Shown here: piece after piece, positions 42,322 to 49,060 of the stretch | Layout of the letters: each line of letters opens with the position of its first letter | Position numbering within the stretch: the stretch's first letter is position 1 | Origin: Acidobacteriota bacterium | GTDB lineage: Bacteria; Acidobacteriota; Terriglobia; Bryobacterales; Bryobacteraceae | DNA: 51,845 bases | Direction of reading: 5' to 3' | NCBI GenBank assembly: GCA_026394015.1 | Contig: JAPKZA010000478.1 | Coordinates: 1 to 51,845, forward strand | Position numbers and translations under genes: made by a program | Notes under the pieces: generated by a model | Seen by the model: only the letters and a program-made list of their open reading frames with translations | Database searches by the model: none | What the model was told of the DNA's origin: nothing

Positions 42322-42983
42322 AGATTCTAATTGGCTTCGTTTCGTTCCTTTCGCTGTGGGGCCAGGCGGCCCCCGGCTCGAATGATCGCTACAAAACGGC
42401 GGAAGGCCGAGCCGGGATGGCCGCCACGCTGGACGGAGAGCATCGCGATACGCGCCAGAAGCCGAAGCAGCTGATCGCCGCGATGAAGATCGGCCCTGGC
42501 ATGACCGTCGTTGACATCGGAACCGGCGTCGGCTACATGCTGCCGTTCGTGAGCGAAGCGGTCGGCAAGAGTGGCCGGGTCATCGCCGAGGACATCTTCC
42601 CGGATTTTCTCGCGAAAGCCAAAACGAAGGCCGAAGCGCTCGGCAACGTTAGCTTCGTCCTTGGGACCGAGAAGGACGTCAAACTCGACGCCGGGGTCGC
42701 GGACCTGATTTTTATCCTGGATGCCTATCACCACTTCGATTTCCCGGCCGAGATGATGGCCGGGATTCGGAAGGCGCTGAAGCCTGGCGGGCAGTTGGCG
42801 ATCGTCGACTACTACAAGCGGCCAGGGGCCATGGCTGGGGCGGACCCGAACTTCGCGTTGAACCATATTCGGCTCGACGAGTCTGGGGTCGTCGAACAAA
42901 TCGAGGGTTTCGGGTTCCGTTCGGTCCGTCGGGAAGAGTTTTTGCCAAAGTCGCAGTACCTGGTCGTGTTCGAGAAAAAGTAG
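42318..42983 (+). CDS. Exported class I SAM-dependent methyltransferase-fold protein
   Basis: A 221-residue Rossmann-type methyltransferase. SAM motif I is VVDIGTGVGY (64-73); VIAEDIFPDF, LDAYHHF and LKPGGQLAIVDYYKRPG follow in the expected order. The first 18 residues (MKILIGFVSFLSLWGQAA) look like a signal peptide, which is odd for a SAM enzyme because SAM is cytoplasmic. The same arrangement recurs in a family common in Acidobacteria and Planctomycetes, with unknown function. It is coupled to hom through ATGA. Confidence 0.82.
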   Translation: MKILIGFVSFLSLWGQAAPGSNDRYKTAEGRAGMAATLDGEHRDTRQKPKQLIAAMKIGPGMTVVDIGTGVGYMLPFVSEAVGKSGRVIAEDIFPDFLAKAKTKAEALGNVSFVLGTEKDVKLDAGVADLIFILDAYHHFDFPAEMMAGIRKALKPGGQLAIVDYYKRPGAMAGADPNFALNHIRLDESGVVEQIEGFGFRSVRREEFLPKSQYLVVFEKK

Positions 42984-43019
42984 TTGTGGTATTCTAGAAA
43001 TCGACCGGCCCTTACTCGC

Positions 43020-43109
43020 GGAGAGATGGCTGAGCGGTCTAAAGCAACGGTTTGCTAAATCGTCGTACTGGAAACGGTACCTAGGGTTCGAATCCCTATC
43101 TCTCCGCCA
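43020..43109 (+). tRNA. tRNA-Ser (anticodon GCU), CCA encoded
   Basis: A type II tRNA with a long variable arm. The acceptor pairs GGAGAGA (43020-43026) with TCTCTCC (43099-43105), the discriminator is G 43106, and CCA is encoded (43107-43109). The anticodon GCT is at 43054-43056 in the loop TTGCTAA, and the T-arm has GGTTCGAATCC. It reads AGC/AGU serine codons. Confidence 0.97.
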
Positions 43110-43114
43110 GATTT

Positions 43115-43148
43115 CCTCAGTGTCTAAAAATTTGACACACTCTTGAGG
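43115..43148 (+). terminator. Hairpin after the tRNA, possible terminator or processing site
   Basis: CCTCA-GTGTC (43115-43124) pairs with GACAC (43134-43138) and TGAGG (43144-43148), with a five-base bulge and an AT-rich loop. It lies six bases after the CCA end. There is no U-tract, so Rho-independent action is uncertain. Confidence 0.4.
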
Positions 43149-43206
43149 CAGCCAATAGAAATAAAGGGCTTACACGTTTGGTTGGTGACGTGCAAAAGAA
43201 TTCGCC

Positions 43207-43335
43207 GTGCCCCCCAAACTTTACGTCCTAATCGCCGTCCTAATCCTCGGCGTGATTGGTTGCGCTGCGACCCTGACGGCGATGAACTTCGAACCGGAAT
43301 CGCCTACTGCGCGAACTCAGCAAAGTAACGGTTGA
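43207..43335 (+). CDS. Possible 42-residue lipoprotein or single-span peptide
   Basis: A GTG start at 43207 gives MPPKLYVLIAVLILGVIGC-AATLTA and a polar tail ending QQSNG at TGA 43333-43335. VIGC fits the lipobox consensus after a strongly hydrophobic helix, so the product would be a tiny lipoprotein or membrane peptide. The ribosome binding site is weak and the end overlaps the convergent msrA by 32 bases. Conservation would be needed to accept it. Confidence 0.4.
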   Translation: MPPKLYVLIAVLILGVIGCAATLTAMNFEPESPTARTQQSNG

Positions 43336-43828
43336 ATTTTTCGACCTTCGGGCGAACGACGAACTGGCAGTAGCCGCCGTTGGGGTTCCGGGCAAAGTAT
43401 TCCTGATGGTAGGCTTCGGCTTCGTAAAACACGACGGCCGGGGTGACCTCGGTGACCACCGAGTCGGCCACATCGAGCGCGTTGATCACGGCGCGGGCGG
43501 TCTGCAACTGCTCCGGCGACTCGTAAAAGATCGCCGACCGATACTGCGTTCCCGCGTCGTTGCCCTGCCGGTTCAATGTCGTCGGGTCATGAACGGCGAA
43601 AAACACCGTCAAAATATCCTTGAACGTCACTTTCGAAGGGTCGAAGGTGATCCGGACCACTTCGGCGTGACCGGTCGTCCCCAGGCAGACCGCCTCGTAG
43701 CTGGGGTTGACGACTTGGCCTCCCATGTACCCGGATTCGACGGAGAGAACGCCCTTCATCCGGTCGAACACCGCTTCCAGACACCAGAAGCAACCACCGC
43801 CTAAAGTCGTGATTTCAGTAGGATTCAT
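43304..43828 (-). CDS. msrA: Peptide-methionine (S)-S-oxide reductase MsrA
   Basis: Repairs oxidised methionine by reducing methionine-S-sulfoxide with thioredoxin. The catalytic GCFWC motif is at residues 12-16 (Cys13 attacks the sulfoxide). SGYMGG, TGHAEVVRITFDP, FFAVHDPTTLNRQGND and GTQYRSAIFY are classical MsrA blocks. At 174 residues it is cytoplasmic, with no MsrB fusion. A further Cys near the C-terminus (GYCQF) may resolve the disulfide. Confidence 0.96.
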   Translation of the reverse strand: MNPTEITTLGGGCFWCLEAVFDRMKGVLSVESGYMGGQVVNPSYEAVCLGTTGHAEVVRITFDPSKVTFKDILTVFFAVHDPTTLNRQGNDAGTQYRSAIFYESPEQLQTARAVINALDVADSVVTEVTPAVVFYEAEAYHQEYFARNPNGGYCQFVVRPKVEKFNRYFAEFAQ

Positions 43829-43875
43829 ACAGCGTTAGATGCACGCCGAGGGGGTTACGGTTTAAGCTGGCAGAT

Positions 43876-44691
43876 ATGAATCTGCGATGGCTTTTATTTG
43901 TGGCGCCGGCGATGCTCCTGGCGCAGCCTCCCGCGGCGGCTCCGAAGCCGGCCGTTCCGAAACCGGTGGTGGTGGCTCCCCAACCAGCGGTGGTCGCTCC
44001 CAAACCAGCGGTGGCCCCGGCCAAACCGGCGCGGGAACCCGGCACCTACGCCTACTTTACAATCACGCAAGGCGCCGTCACCCTGGGCACAATTGTTACG
44101 AAGATGTTCGTAGACGAATCTCCCATCACGGTGAAGAAATTGCCATACTTCTCCGATCTCGCGATGGGACGGAAGGAATGGACGAACCCCCGGACGGGAG
44201 TGAAGTCGAAGCTGCCGCTTTACAATGGCTTGACCTTCCATCGGGTGATCCCGGGCTTCATGATCCAGGGCGGCGATCCGCTCGGGACCGGCACCGGCGG
44301 CACCGATCCGATTCCAGACGAGTTTCACCCTTCCTTGAAGTTTGACGTTCCTGGACGCTTGGCGATGGCCAACGCCGGACCGAACACGGGTTCGAGCCAA
44401 TTCTTTATCACGGAGGGCACCCCGTCTCATTTGAACGGGCGGCACACGATTTTCGGCCAGGTGATTGAAGGGCAGGATTTGGTGGCGAAGGTGGCGAATG
44501 TGCCGAAAGGCCGCGGCGATTCTCCGGCGGTCCCTGTGAAAATGCGCGTCGTGGTTCGGCGCGAAGGATATCCGCCGGTGGCTGCTCCGAAACCTGCAGC
44601 TCCGAAACTCGCTGCGCCGAAACCCGCAGCGCCGAAAGTGGTCCCGGCTAAGCCGAAGCCGGCGGTGGCGGAGCAGAAGAAAGCCGCCTAA
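43876..44691 (+). CDS. Exported cyclophilin-type peptidyl-prolyl isomerase with Pro/Ala/Lys-rich flanks
   Basis: A 271-residue protein with signal peptide MNLRWLLFVAPAMLLAQ and a central cyclophilin domain (about 58-232): FHRVIPGFMIQGGD (121-134, catalytic Arg123), SSQFFIT (173-179) and RHTIFGQVIEG. It should isomerise prolyl bonds in the periplasm and assist outer-membrane protein folding. On both sides lie low-complexity tails of PKPA/APKP units (about 20-52 and 235-270), which resemble the extended linkers of TonB-like proteins and may span the periplasm or bind the cell wall. The last 44 bases overlap the convergent asparaginase gene. Confidence 0.92.
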   Translation: MNLRWLLFVAPAMLLAQPPAAAPKPAVPKPVVVAPQPAVVAPKPAVAPAKPAREPGTYAYFTITQGAVTLGTIVTKMFVDESPITVKKLPYFSDLAMGRKEWTNPRTGVKSKLPLYNGLTFHRVIPGFMIQGGDPLGTGTGGTDPIPDEFHPSLKFDVPGRLAMANAGPNTGSSQFFITEGTPSHLNGRHTIFGQVIEGQDLVAKVANVPKGRGDSPAVPVKMRVVVRREGYPPVAAPKPAAPKLAAPKPAAPKVVPAKPKPAVAEQKKAA

Positions 44692-45181
44692 AGCGGGCCA
44701 TCTCGCGGTCCTTGTAAACGTCGTGAATGGGGAATACCTGGCTATGGATGACCAGGTAGACCCCGGCCGGGAGGAGTCGGGCGGCGAGCAGGCTCTCGGT
44801 TAAATTCTGAAGCCCGTCGGAGCCTTCAAATCCGAGTGGGGTCATCGCTCCGGTCAGAATAACGGGAAGGGTCAGGTTCGGGAGACCGGCCGCGAGTACA
44901 TTTCCTGTTTCGACCAGGGTGTCAGTGCCGTGGGTGATCACGATTCCTTTGGAGCCGGTTTCGTGTTGGCGGACGGCGGCCAGGATGAATTGACGGTCGC
45001 CGTCGGTCATCTCGAGGCTATCCTTGTTCATCAAGCGGATCGTCTCGACGGTGAGGTCGGGCAGCCGGAGTTGGCGGAGATACTGTTCGACTTTGCTCTC
45101 TTTGTTATGGACCCCGCCGGCCTGTTCGGAGTAGGTTTTTTCAAGGGTTCCGCCGGTGGAGATCAGGATGATGCGCTCCAT
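44648..45181 (-). CDS. Short asparaginase-domain protein
   Basis: A 177-residue protein matching only the N-terminal domain of bacterial L-asparaginases. The two Thr motifs are present, STGGTLEKTY (8-17, Thr12) and THGTDTLVETG (83-93, Thr86/Asp87), and LTGAMTP and SDGLQNLTES follow. The C-terminal domain that completes the active site in 330-residue enzymes is absent; a short asparaginase-domain family of about 160-180 residues exists in other bacteria, so this is probably natural and not a truncation. Activity on asparagine is unproven. The Pro/Ala-rich end overlaps the cyclophilin gene. Confidence 0.78.
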   Translation of the reverse strand: MERIILISTGGTLEKTYSEQAGGVHNKESKVEQYLRQLRLPDLTVETIRLMNKDSLEMTDGDRQFILAAVRQHETGSKGIVITHGTDTLVETGNVLAAGLPNLTLPVILTGAMTPLGFEGSDGLQNLTESLLAARLLPAGVYLVIHSQVFPIHDVYKDREMARFRRLSSAPPPPASA

Positions 45182-45183
45182 GC

Positions 45184-45789
45184 TTACTTGGCGCCGAGCG
45201 GGACTTCGACGTAGAAGAGTTCCTGGCTGGTTTGGGCTTCGGTGATGCCGGTGATGTAGAGCTTAGCGGTCCGCGTATGGCCCGTCTGGAAGTAGACGAA
45301 GCCGTAGGCCGACTCGCCGGGCGGCAGCATCTTCGCCGAGAAAGCGCGTTCAATAATCACGGGGTTTTGGAGCGGGTTCTTGTTTCGCTTCATGCCCGGG
45401 ATAGTAGTGGGCAGCGGCGTCGGGTTGTAACGGGGACGGGACGGGCCCTTCAACCGGGCGAGGTCTTCGGCCGGGGTTTCGTCGAGCTTGCGGGAGCCGG
45501 GGACGAAATATTGGAAGCGGGCGAGTTCGAGGTTCAGCGTTTTCTTGCCCTCATTCTTGAAGAGCAGGAGAACGGGCAGAATGCCATGCTCATAGGGGTT
45601 CACTTTCCCGAAGGCGGCTTTGGCCTCGTCGGCGTCATCGTAGGCGACGGCGGCGACGGTGAGTCCCTGGTTGGTCTGCTTGGAAGCGTAGGTCTCGATG
45701 GCGGCGGGCCGAAAGGGTTCTTGCTTCTTTTCGGCTTGCACAGAGGCGGTGAGGAGTAGGGCGACGCAGAGGGCCTTCATGAGTTTCAT
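45184..45789 (-). CDS. Exported hypothetical protein
   Basis: A 201-residue protein with signal peptide MKLMKALCVALLLTASVQA (an inner ATG at 45780 is also possible). The mature part appears beta-rich: YASKQTNQGLTVAAVAYDDA, LPVLLLFKNEGKKTLNLELA, ERAFSAKMLPPGESAYGFVY, TAKLYITGITE and a final strand. The pattern resembles an immunoglobulin-like or fimbrial-type beta-sandwich, without a known family. Its stop is two bases from the asparaginase start, so the two are likely co-transcribed. Confidence 0.65.
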   Translation of the reverse strand: MKLMKALCVALLLTASVQAEKKQEPFRPAAIETYASKQTNQGLTVAAVAYDDADEAKAAFGKVNPYEHGILPVLLLFKNEGKKTLNLELARFQYFVPGSRKLDETPAEDLARLKGPSRPRYNPTPLPTTIPGMKRNKNPLQNPVIIERAFSAKMLPPGESAYGFVYFQTGHTRTAKLYITGITEAQTSQELFYVEVPLGAK

Positions 45790-45822
45790 TGTAGGGGACG
45801 CGGCTATACTGGGGGCTGTCGA

Positions 45823-48075
45823 TTGCAGACCTTTATTTTTCTTCTCTATCGCTTGGCGCAGTTCGTGGGATTTCCCGCGCTGTTTGTCTATCTGATGGCT
45901 CGCTACGGCAAAACGCTGCCGGAGCGGTTCGGCGGTCTGCCTTTTGCTGTGACGGCACCGGGGGGCATTTGGTTGCACGCGGTGTCGGTGGGTGAGGTGC
46001 TCAGCGCAGTTGAGTTAGTTCGGGCGTTGCGAGGGGAGTACCCGGACACGCCGATTTATGTCTCGACGACGACGACCACGGGCCGACGGATGGCCGAGGA
46101 GAAGTTGACGGATTGGACCGATGGCGTTTTCTATACGCCGCTCGATTTTTGCTTCGCCGTGCGCCGGGTTCTGCGGGCGCTGCGACCGACGCTGGTGGTG
46201 ATTCTGGAAACCGAGATTTGGCCGAATTTGTGGCGGGAGACCCGACGGAGCGGGGCGCGGCTGATCGTCGTGAACGGGAGAATCTCGGACCGGGCCCTGC
46301 CGCGCTACGAGCGGTTCCGGTGGTTGTTTCGGCCGGTGATGGCGATTCCGCATCAGGTCCTAACGCAGAGCGCGCAGGATCAAAAGCGTTATATAGCACT
46401 TGGCGCGACCGAGGCGATCGACAACGGCAACTTGAAGTACGACTTCGCCCCGGAGATGATTCCGACACCCGCCGATGTGACGGCTTGGGTGACCGGGGCG
46501 GAGAAGGTGCTGGTGGTGGCCAGCACGCATTGCGAGGATATTGACGAAGACGATTTGGTGATCGCGGCGTGGGGGGAGTGGGTCCGGGCTTTTCCGCGTC
46601 TCGTGATGATTTTGGCGCCGCGAAAGCCGGAGCGGTTTGACGGGGTGGCGGAGAAGTTAGCGGCGGCGGGGATTCCGTTTCGGCGACGGACGGCGTTGAC
46701 GCCGATGGCGGCGCCCGGGGTGTTGCTGCTGGATTCGATGGGCGAGTTGAGCGGGGTGTTCCGGCTGGCGGATGTGGTGGTGATGGGCGGGACGCTGGCG
46801 CGGCGAGGCGGCCACAACATCCTGGAACCGGCGTTGTTCGGCAAACCGGTGGTGGCGGGGCCGCACATGGAGAACTTCGCCGAGATCGCGGCGGCGTTTA
46901 CGGCGGGCGGAGGATTGAAGCGATGCGGGCGGGCGGACATGGCCGCGGTGGTGGCGGAGTTGCTGCGGGACCCGGGAGAATGGGGCGCGAGAGCGAAAGC
47001 GCTGGCCGAGCACCGGCGCGGGGCGCTGCCGAGGACGTTGGGAGTTCTGCGCGAAGAGATTGAGCGGGCTTGGCCGGTGCCGCTGCATCCGTGGGTGTTC
47101 TGGCTGCTGTTGGCTCCGCTCGCTTGGCTCTGGAAATGGGGAGGGCGGTGGAATCGACAGCGGGCGGTCGCGCGGCGGTTGGATACGCCGGTGGTGAGCG
47201 TGGGCGGGATCAGTATGGGTGGGGCCGGGAAAACGCCGACGGTGCTGTGGCTGGCGCGGCATTTTACGGATCCGGCGATTTTGACGCGCGGTTATCGGCG
47301 TCTCCTGACCGAACCGGTGACGGTGATTCCACGGGGGACCTCGATGCCGATCGAACGGACGGGGGACGAGGCGCAGATTTTTGTCCGGTCGGGAGCGGCG
47401 CATGTGGGGGTGGGGGGAGACCGCTACGCGGTGGGCCGGGCGATGGAGGCGGCGCTGCATCCGGAGGTGTTTTTGCTCGACGACGCCTTTCAGCACTACC
47501 GGTTGGCGCGAGAGTTTGACTTGGTGCTGCTCGATGCGCGAGACCCGTTTGCGGGCGACGCATCGTTTCCACTGGGGCGGCTGCGAGAGATGCCGGAGGC
47601 GCTGGGTCGGGCTTCGGCGATTTTGTTGACGCGGACGGAGCGGGGCAGGACTTACGGGGCGCTGCGGGCGCGGTTGGCGATGGTCTCGATTTATCGGTCA
47701 CGGGTGGTGGCCGAGAGTTGGGTGGACGCGGGGACTGGGAAGGACGTGATTCTGCGTCAGCAGCGAGTGGCGGCGTTTTGCGGGTTGGCGAATCCGACGA
47801 CGTTTTGGTCGACGCTACGGGAGCAGGGTGCGGTGCCGCTGTTCCGTTGGACTTTTGGCGACCACCATTCGTATCGCCACACGGAACTCGTCCGTTTGCG
47901 GGAGCACGCGAAATTGCAGGAGGCCGAAGTCCTGTTAACGACTGAAAAAGATTTAATGAATTTGCCGCCGAACGTGGCGGAAATCATGGCTCCGGTGAAG
48001 GTGTTTTGGTTGCGAATCGGGATGGAAATCGAGGGCGAAGCTAAATTGGTCGAGCAGATCCGGGCTATACTGTAA
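45823..48075 (+). CDS. WaaA-LpxK fusion: Kdo transferase joined to lipid A 4'-kinase
   Basis: A 750-residue bifunctional enzyme of lipopolysaccharide synthesis at the inner membrane. Residues 1-415 are WaaA/KdtA (GT30): an N-terminal membrane helix, HAVSVGEV (52-59, catalytic Glu58), LETEIWPNLW (128-137) and GGHNILEPALFG (329-340). A hydrophobic link (about 424-437) leads into LpxK: Walker A GGISMGGAGKT (461-471), RGYRR, GDEAQIF and DDAFQHYRL. WaaA adds Kdo to lipid IVA and LpxK phosphorylates its 4' position one step earlier, so the fusion joins consecutive steps. Start is TTG 45823 with a weak GGGGGC upstream. All key motifs of both halves appear intact. Confidence 0.93.
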   Translation: MQTFIFLLYRLAQFVGFPALFVYLMARYGKTLPERFGGLPFAVTAPGGIWLHAVSVGEVLSAVELVRALRGEYPDTPIYVSTTTTTGRRMAEEKLTDWTDGVFYTPLDFCFAVRRVLRALRPTLVVILETEIWPNLWRETRRSGARLIVVNGRISDRALPRYERFRWLFRPVMAIPHQVLTQSAQDQKRYIALGATEAIDNGNLKYDFAPEMIPTPADVTAWVTGAEKVLVVASTHCEDIDEDDLVIAAWGEWVRAFPRLVMILAPRKPERFDGVAEKLAAAGIPFRRRTALTPMAAPGVLLLDSMGELSGVFRLADVVVMGGTLARRGGHNILEPALFGKPVVAGPHMENFAEIAAAFTAGGGLKRCGRADMAAVVAELLRDPGEWGARAKALAEHRRGALPRTLGVLREEIERAWPVPLHPWVFWLLLAPLAWLWKWGGRWNRQRAVARRLDTPVVSVGGISMGGAGKTPTVLWLARHFTDPAILTRGYRRLLTEPVTVIPRGTSMPIERTGDEAQIFVRSGAAHVGVGGDRYAVGRAMEAALHPEVFLLDDAFQHYRLAREFDLVLLDARDPFAGDASFPLGRLREMPEALGRASAILLTRTERGRTYGALRARLAMVSIYRSRVVAESWVDAGTGKDVILRQQRVAAFCGLANPTTFWSTLREQGAVPLFRWTFGDHHSYRHTELVRLREHAKLQEAEVLLTTEKDLMNLPPNVAEIMAPVKVFWLRIGMEIEGEAKLVEQIRAIL

Positions 48076-48088
48076 CTGATCCGTTTCT

Positions 48089-49060
48089 ATGGCTTTCGGC
48101 AAGAAAATTATCCTTTTGACGCCGCGCGGCTTCTGCGCGGGGGTTGTGCGCGCGATTGACGTCGTGAAGATTGCGCTTGAAATGTACGGCGCTCCGATCT
48201 ACGTGCGGAAGGAGATCGTGCACAACAAACATGTTGTGGACGAGCTTCGGGCGGCGGGAGCGATCTTCGTCGAAGAGCTTGACGAAGTCCCGAGCCAAGG
48301 GCGGGTTATCTTCAGTGCTCATGGGGTGGCTCCTTCGGTGCGGACGGACGCAGTCGAACGGAACTTGCAGGTGATTGATGCGACCTGTCCGCTGGTGACG
48401 AAGGTGCATTTAGAAGCGGTGAAGTTTGCGCGGAAGGGCTATTCGATTGTCCTGATCGGCCACGAAAACCACGACGAAGTGGTGGGCACTTTGGGTGAAG
48501 CGCCGGAAGCGATGAAGCTGGTTTCGACGGTGGAAGACGTGGATCGGCTGGTGGTGCCGGATACCACGAAGATGGCGTATTTGACGCAGACGACGTTGAG
48601 TCTGGACGAGACGAACCACATTGTGCAGCGGCTGACCGAGCGTTTCCCGCTGATTCAGGGGCCGCATTCGCAGGACATTTGCTACGCGACGGAGAACCGG
48701 CAGGTGGGCGTGAAGGCAGTGGCACCGTTATGCGACTTGCTGCTCGTGGTGGGTTCGAAGAATAGTTCGAATTCGCAGCGGTTGGTAGAAGTTTGCCAGA
48801 ACACGGGGGTACCGGCGTACCTGGTGGACGATGAATCCGATGTGCGGCCCGAGTGGATGGTTGGGGTGAAGACCGTGGCGATTACGGCCGGGGCTTCGGC
48901 GCCGGAACATCTGGTTGAGGAGATCATCGCGTATCTCAAAGTGAATGGATTTGACGAGTTGGAAGAGTTGGAAGTGAAGGAAGAGGACGTCCGGTTCCAG
49001 TTGCCTCCGGAGTTGAATAGCGCCCGGTTGACCCAAATCACGACTTCCGCTTCCCTATGA
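48089..49060 (+). CDS. ispH: 4-hydroxy-3-methylbut-2-enyl diphosphate reductase
   Basis: The last enzyme of the MEP isoprenoid pathway, an iron-sulfur protein making IPP and DMAPP. The three cluster cysteines are Cys16 (GFCAGV), Cys100 (DATCPLV) and Cys198 (DICYATENRQ); SAHGV, GHENHDEV and SKNSSNSQRL are also diagnostic. It has the usual length of 323 residues, with an acidic extension (ELEELEVKEEDVRFQ) near the end. It is 13 bases after the waaA-lpxK gene and overlaps the squalene-hopene cyclase start by four bases, so isoprenoid supply and hopanoid synthesis are coupled here. Confidence 0.97.
   Translation: MAFGKKIILLTPRGFCAGVVRAIDVVKIALEMYGAPIYVRKEIVHNKHVVDELRAAGAIFVEELDEVPSQGRVIFSAHGVAPSVRTDAVERNLQVIDATCPLVTKVHLEAVKFARKGYSIVLIGHENHDEVVGTLGEAPEAMKLVSTVEDVDRLVVPDTTKMAYLTQTTLSLDETNHIVQRLTERFPLIQGPHSQDICYATENRQVGVKAVAPLCDLLLVVGSKNSSNSQRLVEVCQNTGVPAYLVDDESDVRPEWMVGVKTVAITAGASAPEHLVEEIIAYLKVNGFDELEELEVKEEDVRFQLPPELNSARLTQITTSASL

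Noticed and set aside
43020-43148. tRNA-Ser as an integration site of a mobile element
   Set aside because: No integrase and no second copy of the tRNA 3' end were noticed nearby; the neighbours are housekeeping genes.
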